The position numbers and the translations under genes were made by a program. A model generated the notes under the pieces. The model made no database searches and had not been told where the DNA came from. It saw only the letters and a program-made list of their open reading frames with translations. Shown one piece after another: positions 9,001 to 16,909 of a stretch of DNA of 64,000 nucleotides. Location of the stretch: positions 1,489,730-1,553,729 of the forward strand of contig KE332515.1 of assembly GCA_000413015.1 (NCBI GenBank). The letters are read 5' to 3'. Numbering within the stretch: the stretch's first letter is position 1; each line of letters begins with the position of its first letter. The DNA comes from Treponema socranskii subsp. paredis ATCC 35535 (GTDB lineage Bacteria > Spirochaetota > Spirochaetia > Treponematales > Treponemataceae).

Positions 9001-9187
9001 CTTCCGCCTGAAGATTTTGCTCGACGATAATCCGCTCGGCTTTCTCCCTAATACCTGCCGTACGCTTCATGATCATCGCAAACGAAGAAAGTATCGCGCC
9101 GGCACAGATAAGCATGACCGTAAGCGCTAAAAGCGTTCGAAGTAAAACAAAACCGCCTTCGCTTTCTCCTCGACCGAGCGTCCGCAT
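8987..9187 (-). CDS. gspI: GspI-like minor pseudopilin, short
   Basis: I chose the ATG at 9187, 16 bases after the hicB stop; the alternative GTG at 9214 lies inside hicB. The protein (66 residues) starts MRTLGRGESEGG and then FVLLRTLLALTVMLI, a prepilin signal with Gly at -1 and Phe at +1. The residue at +5 is Arg instead of the near-universal Glu. The helix is followed by only about 30 residues, shorter than most GspI. Position ahead of the J- and K-like genes supports the I assignment. It is the first T2SS gene after the 20-kb toxin locus, separated from gspG at 29326. Confidence 0.72.
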   Translation of the reverse strand: MRTLGRGESEGGFVLLRTLLALTVMLICAGAILSSFAMIMKRTAGIREKAERIIVEQNLQAEDALR

Positions 9188-9203
9188 CTCTCTCTTTCCC
9201 TCG

Positions 9204-9608
9204 TTACAGAGCACCTGTATACTTTTCGACTATCGTGTTCTGTAATAATTGTGAAAAATTCACATGATTTTTTTCCGCAAGCGTATTTACCCATTTCGGA
9301 AGGGTTATATTTTTTCTTATAGATTTACTTGAATATTTTTTACTATATGAATCCATGTCCAATATAAGCATATTTACGAAACTCTTAGCATCCGCTACTT
9401 TTATTTTCGCAGGATCACTTGCTTTCGGTATGGCTTTCCCATCCTCCATTTCCGTCAATAGCCACCCTGATGCCGCATCTATTCCCATCTCGATCGCTTC
9501 TATAAGAGAAAATCCCCCTGAAACACATCCTTTCAAATCGGGAAATTCCACGCTATAGCTCTTATCTTTTTCACAATATGTTATAATTGCCGGGTATGCT
9601 AATTTCAC
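9204..9608 (-). CDS. hicB: HicB-family antitoxin, orphan
   Basis: The 134-residue protein begins with the HicB fold: YPAIITYCEKDKSYSVEFPDLKGCVSGG, then EAIEMGIDAASGWLL. The C-terminal half (about 95-134) carries a short ribbon-helix-helix-like DNA-binding segment (IRKNITLPKWVNTLAEKNHVNFSQLL). HicB normally pairs with a small HicA mRNA interferase encoded just upstream; none is visible between 9609 and 9740, so this copy is solitary. It may have been left behind by toxin loss or may act as a stand-alone repressor. It sits 16 bases upstream of gspI, so the downstream half of the T2SS operon could be controlled from its promoter. Confidence 0.88.
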   Translation of the reverse strand: MKLAYPAIITYCEKDKSYSVEFPDLKGCVSGGFSLIEAIEMGIDAASGWLLTEMEDGKAIPKASDPAKIKVADAKSFVNMLILDMDSYSKKYSSKSIRKNITLPKWVNTLAEKNHVNFSQLLQNTIVEKYTGAL

Positions 9609-9739
9609 TTTTCCCCTTTACCGTCATGTAATCACTGATGATAGTATACACACTATATGTATTAATGACAAGCCGTTATATAATCAAAATCCTCATTTTC
9701 GTTTCATACGATTGCCAAAAAACAGAATCATAAAACGAT

Positions 9740-10012
9740 TCAACACAATGCAAAAGACAGCTTTTTATCCAATGCACCGGCAACTTTCTGCAAAAACCGA
9801 AACGACGGATTACCGTTTCCGCTTTCCAATCGGGCAATGTTGGACTGTCGTGTACCGATTTTTTCGGCAAGCTGTTTTTGTGTCATTTTCTTTTCCGTCC
9901 GCGCCTTTATTATCTGGCTTATCAGCTCATATTCCGGCGCAAGAGCGTCATACTCCGCCTTTATGTGCTCGTCTTTGAAAAGTTCAATCTTTAATGTATC
10001 TAAATCGTCCAT
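9740..10012 (-). CDS. higA: HigA-type XRE antitoxin
   Basis: The 90-residue protein has an N-terminal helical region followed by a Cro/CI helix-turn-helix (about 38-88: KMTQKQLAEKIGTRQSNIARLESGNGNPSF). It lies 5 bases downstream of the HigB-type toxin gene, the reversed toxin-first order typical of higBA. The protein is expected to bind the toxin and to repress the promoter upstream of 10392, where a palindrome overlaps the -10 element. The pair sits between Rhs repeat A and the orphan hicB, in AT-rich DNA of mobile character. Confidence 0.9.
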   Translation of the reverse strand: MDDLDTLKIELFKDEHIKAEYDALAPEYELISQIIKARTEKKMTQKQLAEKIGTRQSNIARLESGNGNPSFRFLQKVAGALDKKLSFALC

Positions 10013-10017
10013 AGCAA

Positions 10018-10392
10018 CTACCCCCTTGCTGTATACTCTTTCATTCGTGCCAGTGCGGTTTCAAGCTCTTTTTGCGGAGTTTTATCCGTCTTCTTTTGTA
10101 TCGCATGAAGTAGAACAGCTTTTTCTTCTTTCCTTTCCTCGTCCTTTACAACAACAAAATAAAAAGTCCTGAAAATAGTATTCGATTGTTTCGTCCTCAG
10201 TTCCATTAAGTCTGAGTATTTGTCGCCCTTAATGAAATCCACATAGGGATAATGCAAGTCCCGTCCCACTTCCTGCAAAAGCGTTATATCCCTCAAAATC
10301 TTCGCTATCTGTTTTTTCTGAAGCGATTGTATAAATTCTTTTACAGGATTTCGCCCGCTTTTTGTCGTATAAAATTCTATCGCATATCCCAT
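10018..10392 (-). CDS. higB: HigB/RelE-superfamily toxin (phage-derived Gp49-like)
   Basis: The 124-residue protein has the Gp49-like HigB pattern: MGYAIEFYTTKSGRNPVKEFIQSL, then KILRDITLLQEVGRDLHYPYVDFI, DLMELRTKQSNTIFRTFYFVV and AVLLHAIQKKTDKTPQKELETALARMKEY. These proteins are ribosome-dependent mRNA endonucleases. The gene is followed at once by its HTH antitoxin. A promoter and an operator-like palindrome lie within 35 bases upstream. Confidence is high for the family; activity is not shown. Confidence 0.92.
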   Translation of the reverse strand: MGYAIEFYTTKSGRNPVKEFIQSLQKKQIAKILRDITLLQEVGRDLHYPYVDFIKGDKYSDLMELRTKQSNTIFRTFYFVVVKDEERKEEKAVLLHAIQKKTDKTPQKELETALARMKEYTARG

Positions 10393-10398
10393 AATGGA

Positions 10399-10427
10399 AA
10401 TATATCATATTTGATATGTTACGTCAA
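10399..10427 (-). promoter_or_regulatory. higBA promoter with overlapping palindromic operator
   Basis: On the minus strand TTGACG (10427-10422) and TATATT (10404-10399) are separated by exactly 17 bases. The palindrome ATATCAtattTGATAT (10402-10417) overlaps the -10 element, as expected for autorepression by the HigA-HigB complex. Confidence 0.65.
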
Positions 10428-10445
10428 ATAATAAATGCCGCCTAT

Positions 10446-10661
10446 CCCGCTCGCGGCGGGAACGCTGCGCGGGGAAGCAATCCGGCGTAGACGGATTTTC
10501 CTGTATTAAAGATTAGCCTGCAGCTCAAGCGCCATGATTTTGAGCCGCCGCTGAATTGTCAAAGAGCAAAACTGCAAAACATTTCATGGGAATATCTTGC
10601 AGAAAATTCCTTCCAAATCGTTTTATTATAATGCACTAATGATGAATTGTAAAATACTTTT
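10446..10661 (-). repeat. Rhs-locus repeat, copy A
   Basis: This is one of three related intergenic blocks (also 11641-12000 and 16011-16338). On the minus strand it holds the 3' end of a small ORF (RYSHEMFCSF-like), then a conserved stretch reading ...GCTGAATTGTCAAAG on the plus strand, then a GC-rich hairpin (CCCGC tcgcg GCGGG near 10446). Copy A lacks the hairpin insertion present in copies B and C. The only complete version of the small ORF (10559-10903) overlaps this copy. Confidence 0.75.
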
Positions 10662-10903
10662 GTAAGCTTTTGATTCTCTATATAGCAGACTTTTTGCCAT
10701 TGCATAAGGGGATTTTCCGGAACTATTTGCCCATATATTATGCAAAAATTATTATTTTCAAAAGATAATATATTTTCGTAAAATAATGCATTTCCACCAT
10801 GTATATTTTCAAGAAAAGATAAATAGAGACCTACGTGCTGAAATAATACTAACCCGTAATCCGTACTATTTCTGAAACGAAGTGCGACATTCTTCTCAGG
10901 CAT
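10559..10903 (-). CDS. Small hypothetical protein, possible immunity gene
   Basis: I do not recognise the family. The 114-residue protein has no signal peptide, and is rich in aromatic residues and Asn (GLYLSFLENIHGGNALFYENIL, NNFCIIYGQIV). Its 3' end occurs again as decayed copies in repeats B and C, each next to Rhs debris; in those copies the 5' end is missing. Repeated linkage to Rhs fragments and small size suggest an immunity gene for a lost Rhs tip. This is inference from context only. Confidence 0.5.
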   Translation of the reverse strand: MPEKNVALRFRNSTDYGLVLFQHVGLYLSFLENIHGGNALFYENILSFENNNFCIIYGQIVPENPLMQWQKVCYIENQKLTKVFYNSSLVHYNKTIWKEFSARYSHEMFCSFAL

Positions 10904-10988
10904 TGCTTTTCTGGGGATTCCAGTATATCCTATTTACTAAAACATTGTATTTACAAATATTCTGTAAATAGGCTGCAAGAGGCATAGA

Positions 10989-11516
10989 ATGACGATAAAG
11001 CGGCAGAAATATCTGGATAAACTCATCGCAAGAAAGGGTAACGGTCTTATAAAAGTTGTTACGGGTTCACGACGCTGCGGAAAATCATTCCTTCTTTTTA
11101 CTCTATTTAAGAAGCACCTTTTATCAAAAAAAATTCCTGCTGATCACATTATTGAGGTTGCCCTTGACGACGAGGAGCACGAGAAACTTTTGGACAGGCA
11201 TGCGCTCGGTGAATATGTACGCGATAAAATCAAAGACGATAAAATGTATTATGTCCTTCTTGATGAGATTCAGGAAGTTGACAGCTTTGAGCGCGTTTTA
11301 AACGGATTTCTTAAGATGCCGAATGTCGATGTTTATGTAACCGGCAGCAATTCGACACTTCTTTCATCGGAAATTTCCAGTATTTTTAAAGACCGCGGTG
11401 ATGAGATCAGAATGCACCCTCTTTCTTTCAGCGAATTCATGTCTGTGTATGAAGGCTCTAAAGCAGAAGGTTGGGACGAATATTTTATGTATGGCGGACT
11501 TCCTCTGGTTCTTTTT
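10989..11516 (+). pseudogene. AAA_14/DUF4143-type ATPase, 3' part lost
   Basis: The protein starts MTIKRQKYLDKLIARKGNGLI and has a Walker A (GSRRCGKSF, near residue 27) and a Walker B (YYVLLDEIQE). It continues through VYVTGSNSTLLSSEIS to the GG-LPLVL motif of this family, where homology stops. After about 11516 the reading frame passes into antisense Rhs sequence and ends at 11576. Complete family members have about 380-420 residues and a C-terminal DUF4143 domain, so more than half is gone. An AAGAGG ribosome site precedes the ATG. It is the only plus-strand gene in the toxin locus and marks a recombination boundary. Confidence 0.85.
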
Positions 11517-11742
11517 CATACAAAAGGTGAAGCTCGTCATAGGTGTAACGCTTCGCCCCTCCGTCCTTTGTCGTAAGCTCGGTTTTCCGCCCGAGCATGT
11601 CGTAGGTCACGGCGATCGGGTTTCGGGCAGCGTCGTAGATTTTCATTTCAAGACGACGCTTTATGCGCCAGCCGGCTTCGCTTGAAGCTTCGCCTATCGG
11701 CTCGCTGCGAGGCCGCACTTCGGTAACCCTCATTCCCACCAC
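11517..11742 (-). pseudogene. Rhs YD-repeat fragment (scar)
   Basis: A minus-strand ORF (85 residues, to 11485) contains about 40 residues identical or nearly so to the YD region of the complete Rhs protein (YDAARNPIAVTYDMLG and RYTYDELHLLYE). Upstream it is joined at a YD dipeptide to sequence from repeat B (MRVTEVR...RIKRR). Downstream it runs into the truncated ATPase gene at about 11516. It has no core and no tip, so it cannot make a toxin. It is best read as a remnant of a recombination between Rhs copies. Confidence 0.85.
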
Positions 11743-12000
11743 TGCCGCGGCGGTAACGCTCCGCGGTGCTCCAATCCGGCGTAGACGGGATTTACTATGT
11801 TAAAAACTAACCTGCAGCTTCCGTAGAAAAAGCGTACTCGTACCGAATACGCTTTTTCTACAGCTCAAACGCCATGATTTTGAGCCGCTGCTGAATTGTC
11901 AAAGAACGAAACTGCAAAACATTTCATGGGAATATCTTACAGAAATCTCTTTACAAATCGTTTTATTATAATGTACTAACAGCGAATTGTAAAATATCTT
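11641..12000 (-). repeat. Rhs-locus repeat, copy B, with 14-bp perfect hairpin
   Basis: It shares most of its length with copy C (16011-16338), including the joining segment to Rhs, a GC-rich hairpin and the decayed 3' end of the 10559-type ORF. A perfect hairpin lies at 11823-11861 (arm GTAGAAAAAGCGTA, 11-base loop). Compared with copy A, this hairpin is an insertion flanked by CAGCT on both sides. The rest of 11743-12287 is AT-rich and I see no gene in it. Confidence 0.75.
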
Positions 12001-12287
12001 CTTTCTATTTATTTCAGTTTTATAAAATTATCGTGTGTATTTTAGACAATAACCGGATGTCCCTTTAAAACAACCATGTCCTAGAGAAAAATTTTCACCT
12101 CATTCAGATAAAGAATCAGATTTTTTTATAAAAAATAATGATCTATTTTCCTGCTATTAATTTTTGTTAAACCACCACTTTATTTTTAATCTTTTATTAC
12201 AGGCGCTTACAGCCTTCTCACCTTCTAATAAAATACCGATATGACAGTTACTTTTCTGCTAAACTTTTACAAGTTCAATGCGAATGG

Positions 12288-12806
12288 TTAAGATTCGGCA
12301 CAATATAAAATCGGAGCATCCATTTCTTCAACATAAATTCCCTTTAAAGCTGCATCCCTAACAGTTGCCACATCATAATAAACACCGCCGACAAACATAT
12401 AATATTCAGAACTGAAATCAATATATGACGAAGTACTATTAAACCTGCACCATACCATTTCTCTGAGTATTAACCGCGCAAGATCCGATACTTCCGATAC
12501 GGAACATTTATAATTATTTTTTATTTTAAACAAAAGTTTACTATTACAATCCTGTAAACGATCGGGATATTTTTGAATGACACCAGTATGGCGATCTAAA
12601 TAATTAACGATGAAAATTTTATCCGCTGCACTTTGTAAACCTATTTGTAAATAGTGAATATATAAATCTTCTATTTTTTTATATTCATCATATTCACTCT
12701 TTGCTCCAGTTTTTACAACTTCACTATAATCTGTCCAATCATCCTTCATGTACCAACCCTTTTCATTTCGATATGCCGGATTGTATTTTGTCACTCGATA
12801 ATTCAT
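12288..12806 (-). CDS. Immunity protein candidate paired with the Ntox21-like tip
   Basis: The 172-residue protein has no signal peptide or membrane helix, so it should be cytosolic. It begins MNYRVTKYNPAYRNEKGWYM followed by KDDWTDYSEV, a pattern I recognise from widespread conserved small proteins found beside toxin genes (N-terminal 'YRITKYNP...DEWTS' type). Its start shares a base with the stop of the Ntox21-like Rhs tip gene (12806), so the two are coupled. A cytosolic immunity protein fits a predicted RNase tip. The family name is not certain. Confidence 0.72.
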   Translation of the reverse strand: MNYRVTKYNPAYRNEKGWYMKDDWTDYSEVVKTGAKSEYDEYKKIEDLYIHYLQIGLQSAADKIFIVNYLDRHTGVIQKYPDRLQDCNSKLLFKIKNNYKCSVSEVSDLARLILREMVWCRFNSTSSYIDFSSEYYMFVGGVYYDVATVRDAALKGIYVEEMDAPILYCAES

Positions 12807-13504
12807 TAATCACCTATCCTATTTAAGTTCGCATCGTAAGTTCCCATACGCGTACTACGGCTCTTTAACCCGCCTACAGAATCAGCCATTTTCCATACAC
12901 CTCCATTGTGTGATGTTCTATCAGGTGTTATATATAAATTTCCTTTTTTATATACAGGTCGCCCGTCTGAAAAATAATTTGTCTTTGAAAAACCAAGTTC
13001 TTTCGCAGCAGCCGTCGCTTCTTTTGTTGTTGGAAATACGGGTTGTTCTTTATCTCTATTTCCGCCCGTTGAAGAAGCAATAGCTATACCAAGACCAAAA
13101 ACTATATTACTCTTGGTTCCTGTAAAATCTATTTTATTATTTGTATCACCAGATCCGCCTAAATAATCTTCAACAAAAGCAAAAATTCCTGAAATTCCTA
13201 AGGGATCCGATGTAATCGGAAGTTTATTAAAATATCTCTCATCTCCTGTATTAAGATAGTTTACAAGATTAGCTTCAACATAGTTATACTTTTTCCCTCC
13301 ATCTACAATCACATGTTTACCTTCTTCAGTTCGTCTTACTGTACAATGATCATCCAGTCCACCACCTAAATCTTCGCTTCTTCCATCCGGATCCACGTAC
13401 TTCACGGGATTATTCCCAGCATAATGATACAGCTGGAAGTTCACGACGTTGAACACACCGCCCATACCGGGCAAATCCTGATTATGTTTACGTGCCTCAT
13501 CCAT
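12806..13504 (-). CDS. Orphan Rhs C-terminal tip, Ntox21-like
   Basis: The 232-residue ORF keeps only the end of an Rhs core: GMGGVFNVVNFQLYHYAGNN then PVKYVDPDGR, which contains the DPxG self-cleavage motif near residue 42. The tip ends with FSDGRPVYKKGNLYITPDRT, SHNGGVWKMADSV and TRMGTYDANLNRIGD (about 185-232), which match my memory of the Ntox21 toxin domain, predicted to be a BECR-fold RNase. The ATG lies in codons derived from the core motif AKEMDE, where AAGGAG abuts the ATG, so this looks like an internal deletion of a longer Rhs gene. Without an export signal it is probably a silent donor of a tip, though expression cannot be excluded. Confidence 0.78.
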   Translation of the reverse strand: MDEARKHNQDLPGMGGVFNVVNFQLYHYAGNNPVKYVDPDGRSEDLGGGLDDHCTVRRTEEGKHVIVDGGKKYNYVEANLVNYLNTGDERYFNKLPITSDPLGISGIFAFVEDYLGGSGDTNNKIDFTGTKSNIVFGLGIAIASSTGGNRDKEQPVFPTTKEATAAAKELGFSKTNYFSDGRPVYKKGNLYITPDRTSHNGGVWKMADSVGGLKSRSTRMGTYDANLNRIGD

Positions 13505-13518
13505 CTCCTTCGCAATCT

Positions 13519-14028
13519 TTATTCTATTTTTTTAACCGCAATCGTATTATCTTTAAAATTAATAAAAGGAATGGTATAAGGATCCAAAGAACCATATTTT
13601 CCTCTATTGAGAACATACATTCCCAAATAAAAAGGAGATCTCAAAATATATTCTGTAAACCCAAGCACTTCATAATTATTAAGAGGAGGACATTCTTTTA
13701 ATAATTTATTTTCTTTATCAAAAACACCTGATTTATCAGCTTTACCTAAATAAATATATTTATTATCGGTTTTATAAAAATATTGGATTTCTTTTACATA
13801 AAAATGCTTTTTAGAATAGAACTCAAACTCTTCTGTAGATCTATAAGCCCGTATCCAAAAATTTCCATAATGAGATCTTATTTCTTGATAAATTTCTTCA
13901 TTCCGTTCCTTTAGATCAATTTCTAAAAAGATTACTTCCGATTTTGCTAAATCATCCCTTGCTTCCGAATAAGCAAATACAAACAAACTGCTTAATAATA
14001 TAAAAAGGCGCAATATATTCTTTTTCAT
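13519..14028 (-). CDS. Exported immunity protein candidate for the NlpC/P60 tip
   Basis: The 169-residue protein has a clear Sec signal (MKKNILRLFILLSSLFVFAY, cleavage near SEA). The mature part is rich in Tyr, Lys and Glu (YFYKTDNKYIYLGKADKSG) and I cannot assign a family. It begins 3 bases after the stop of the Rhs-NlpC/P60 gene. A periplasmic location is what one expects for protection against a peptidoglycan hydrolase. The immunity role is inferred from pairing and localisation. Confidence 0.72.
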   Translation of the reverse strand: MKKNILRLFILLSSLFVFAYSEARDDLAKSEVIFLEIDLKERNEEIYQEIRSHYGNFWIRAYRSTEEFEFYSKKHFYVKEIQYFYKTDNKYIYLGKADKSGVFDKENKLLKECPPLNNYEVLGFTEYILRSPFYLGMYVLNRGKYGSLDPYTIPFINFKDNTIAVKKIE

Positions 14029-14031
14029 AAA

Positions 14032-16254
14032 TTATTCCTCTTTTTTATAATACTTTTCCAGTACAGCCCAGTTTATTTTTCCCTGTATCACGGCATCACT
14101 ACTTGTCGGGTATCGTGAATATGTTTGATTTACTTGCCCTGAACCAGGATCCGTATATTGACCAGGGCGCCCTCTTCTTTGGCTCAATGTATCTCCTTCT
14201 GTTGCGTCAATGATTTGCGGCTTAAGATCTTTATATACAAGAGGTACATTTGTTAACCCAATTCCAACATTCACATGATTCACAGTATCACTTCCTCCAA
14301 GTTTATAAAAATTTAAAATACCTACCTCTCCTGATTTTTCTTTATCTGCCTCAGGAAGAATAGTTATCCAATCGACACTTCCATTAGCCATCATAGCTGA
14401 TGATGTTACAGGTACATCATATCCCATTTCATTTAATACAACAGTTATTATTCCACTACAATCTATTCCTGCATGAGACTTCCCTCCAAATTCATATGGA
14501 ACACCTACCAAAGATTGAACATTTTCTGCAAATTTTTTATCTAAATCTTCTGTAGTCTCGGTATGAACTAGCCTATTTATATCATGCCCTAAATTTGCAA
14601 GATTATCAGGGTTAGACTGGGTCTCTTTTCGCCCGCTTTTCCCATTCGGATCTGTATAATTAATCGGATTATTTCCAGCATAATGATACAGGCTGAAGTT
14701 CACCGTATTATAAATTCCGCCTTCGCCTGCACTTGTTCCGCTCATATACTCCCCGACCGCCGGATCCGCGCTCAGCCACCTACTGTACTTCGCATCCAAA
14801 TACCTTGCACCGTAGTAGTAGAGCCCCGTCTCCTCGTCCATCTCCTTCGCCGTAAACTTATATGGCAAATAGCGCATGTCCTTTTCATTCGCCGTCTTTT
14901 TCTCTACCCAGAGCTCTCCGTACGGTGTATATTCGATCCGCTGGTATTCATTGCCTTCGTAGTCTGTTACAAGTTGTGCGGAACCTAAGTGGTCGGGATG
15001 GTAATAATACTGATGATGCAGCTCTTCACTCTGCCCATAATGCTCTTCAAGATCACTCGTCTGCTTCATTACAAGTCTTGTTTCTCCGAGATAGATATGC
15101 TTCGAATACTGTCCCTGCTGCTCCTGTGAAAGTCCCTTATCTATATGCCACGTCCACATCGTGTTGAAGTAGAGCGTTTCGCTTAGATTACCGGTCGTCC
15201 ACTTCGCAGCCCTGTTTCCGTCCGCACTGTATGCGTATCTCGTGTCATACCCTAATGCAACGCTCCGCATCAAAAGGTTTCTGCTGTTCCATTCATATAT
15301 GCGTTTGTTGTTCGGTGAAATCTTTCCGCTGCCTGTGTCACTGTCGCTCCACAGCCACGCCCACGCATAGTCCGCTTCATACACGCTCTCTCCCGCTTCA
15401 TTCGTATGAGTCGTTACGGTTACGGGGGTAAGCGTCGTCGTGTCTTCATTCGGTGCCACGCCGTCGCTTTCCGACGTTACGTTTCCGTTCGCGTCGTATG
15501 TATAGTACCGCCAGCCCTTCTCTTCGCTTCCCGCGCGTGTGAGGCGGTGCGCGTAGTTTGCGTCGTATTCGTAGGTAAACTCGTAGTTTAAGTCGTCTCC
15601 GCCCTGTTTCCGCTTCGCAGGCGTTATGGTCTCCGTGCTCTTTTTATACGTCATATTCCCGATCGCATCGAAGGAAAAGTTTTGCTCATAATTGCTTCGA
15701 TAGTCGGGTGAGTTAGGGATGGCATAGGGATTATCCTCGGTTACGCCTTCCGCTTTTATAAGCTGGTAGAGTGCATCGTACGTGTACGTTTGCTCCGTGC
15801 TATAACGAGCACCGTTCATACAGTTGTTTTCATAGCTTTCCACATTGCCTACATCGTCGAAAGAGTACACGATATTTTGGTACTGCGTTCCGTATTTGTT
15901 TTCGGTATCTATGTGCTTTAACCATCGCATGTTCTCATCATACGTATAGTTCGTTTCAACGCCGTTCCCGTACTTGATATATATGCGCTGTCCGTATTCG
16001 TCATAGCTATTCATTTCAGGACGACGCTTTATGTGCCAGCCGGCTTTTCGCACTTCGGTAACCCTCATTCCCGCCGCTGCCACGGCGGGAACGCTCCGCG
16101 GTGCTCCAATCCGGCGTAGGCGGGTTTTTGTTGTGTGAGAGACTAGCCTGCAACTTCTGTAGAAAAAATATACTTTTGCCGAATATACTTTTTTTTGCAG
16201 CTCAAACGCCATGATTTTGAGCCGCTGCTGAATTGTCAAAGAACGAAACTGCAA
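14032..16254 (-). CDS. Orphan Rhs core with NlpC/P60 peptidase tip
   Basis: Residues from about 83 to 535 reproduce the late YD repeats and Rhs core of the complete protein, with YYYGARYLDAKYSRWLSADP and the self-cleavage motif YTDPNGK. The tip (about 565-720) is NlpC/P60: VGVPYEFGGKSHAGIDCSG holds the catalytic Cys near residue 600 and VNHVNVGIG the His near 660. Such enzymes cut peptidoglycan peptide bonds. There is no signal peptide. The first 80 codons read through repeat C and join Rhs at a YD dipeptide (ATG at 16014 is an alternative start). It is probably a displaced tip that can be swapped into the full-length gene through the near-identical core. Confidence 0.85.
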   Translation of the reverse strand: MQFRSLTIQQRLKIMAFELQKKVYSAKVYFFYRSCRLVSHTTKTRLRRIGAPRSVPAVAAAGMRVTEVRKAGWHIKRRPEMNSYDEYGQRIYIKYGNGVETNYTYDENMRWLKHIDTENKYGTQYQNIVYSFDDVGNVESYENNCMNGARYSTEQTYTYDALYQLIKAEGVTEDNPYAIPNSPDYRSNYEQNFSFDAIGNMTYKKSTETITPAKRKQGGDDLNYEFTYEYDANYAHRLTRAGSEEKGWRYYTYDANGNVTSESDGVAPNEDTTTLTPVTVTTHTNEAGESVYEADYAWAWLWSDSDTGSGKISPNNKRIYEWNSRNLLMRSVALGYDTRYAYSADGNRAAKWTTGNLSETLYFNTMWTWHIDKGLSQEQQGQYSKHIYLGETRLVMKQTSDLEEHYGQSEELHHQYYYHPDHLGSAQLVTDYEGNEYQRIEYTPYGELWVEKKTANEKDMRYLPYKFTAKEMDEETGLYYYGARYLDAKYSRWLSADPAVGEYMSGTSAGEGGIYNTVNFSLYHYAGNNPINYTDPNGKSGRKETQSNPDNLANLGHDINRLVHTETTEDLDKKFAENVQSLVGVPYEFGGKSHAGIDCSGIITVVLNEMGYDVPVTSSAMMANGSVDWITILPEADKEKSGEVGILNFYKLGGSDTVNHVNVGIGLTNVPLVYKDLKPQIIDATEGDTLSQRRGRPGQYTDPGSGQVNQTYSRYPTSSDAVIQGKINWAVLEKYYKKEE

Positions 16255-16338
16255 AACAGTTCATGGGAATATTTTACAGAAAGTATCTTGCAAACTGTTT
16301 TATTATAATGCACTAATGGCAAATTGTAAAATATTTTC
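16011..16338 (-). repeat. Rhs-locus repeat, copy C
   Basis: It aligns with copy B along most of its length and with copy A over the conserved middle. It includes a GC-rich hairpin (CCCGCCG ctgcca CGGCGGG near 16070-16090), a decayed version of the AT-rich hairpin (about 16158-16199), and the truncated 3' end of the 10559-type ORF. Its lower-coordinate end is fused to Rhs coding sequence at a YD dipeptide. Confidence 0.75.
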
Positions 16339-16442
16339 TTTTGCAAGTCGCTATAGAATTATTCTGAGTATCTGTCGGAGCTTCTTTTGGGCACGAGCAA
16401 AGAGAATGTAATGGCCATGAACGGCAGTGGAACGACCTGCAT

Positions 16443-16474
16443 TTTTTTGAATAAAAAATCCTTTATTCAAAAAA
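16443..16474. repeat. AT-only perfect inverted repeat at the end of an immunity gene
   Basis: Arms of 13 bases (TTTTTTGAATAAA) flank a 6-base loop and overlap the stop codon of the lipoprotein at 16463. The stem has no GC clamp and is followed by A, not U, on the minus strand, so it is not a standard terminator for that gene. Confidence 0.6.
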
Positions 16475-16909
16475 CCGCGTTTGTATGTCCTTTTTTTGAT
16501 TTTCAAGCACCCATATTTTCCCTGTTTTATAAATGTCTATATGAGTAAGATAAAATTTAGCAATTTCCTTACTTAGGATAATTTTTCCATCATTAAACGG
16601 ATAAAACTCGATAACGTTACCATACGGAACATCAGCAGGAACACAGTGAAGATTTATTATTTTTTTTATATTTCCTTTCTGAAAATAATATATTTTCGGC
16701 CCAATCCATCCATTTTCATGCACGTCATAATAGTGTCCTTCTTCGAAAATTATTATTTCATCAAACTCCTTACAATAAATTGATAAATCAATAGAATTAT
16801 TTTTCTTTATATGAGATATAATACTCCTCTCTTCTCTTGATTTACAAGAAGTTAATAAAAACAAAAAAGAAAAAATTATAAGGATTATCAAAAATTTTTT
16901 TTCAATCAT
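16463..16909 (-). CDS. Lipoprotein immunity candidate for the DUF6973-like tip
   Basis: I chose the ATG at 16909, which overlaps the stop of the upstream Rhs tip as ATGA. It starts MIEKKFLIILIIFSFLFLLT and ends its signal with a lipobox SC near residue 22. The mature part (FDEIIIFEEGHYYDVHENGW, then VLENQKKDIQ) is unassigned. Overlap with the tip gene and export to the envelope suggest an immunity protein acting in the periplasm. The DNA is much more AT-rich than the Rhs core, as is common for exchanged tip and immunity modules. Confidence 0.72.
   Translation of the reverse strand: MIEKKFLIILIIFSFLFLLTSCKSREERSIISHIKKNNSIDLSIYCKEFDEIIIFEEGHYYDVHENGWIGPKIYYFQKGNIKKIINLHCVPADVPYGNVIEFYPFNDGKIILSKEIAKFYLTHIDIYKTGKIWVLENQKKDIQTRFFE

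Noticed and set aside
16443..16474. Long inverted repeat as an intrinsic terminator
   Set aside because: The stem has almost no GC pairs and no U tract follows it on the minus strand. I list it only as a repeat.
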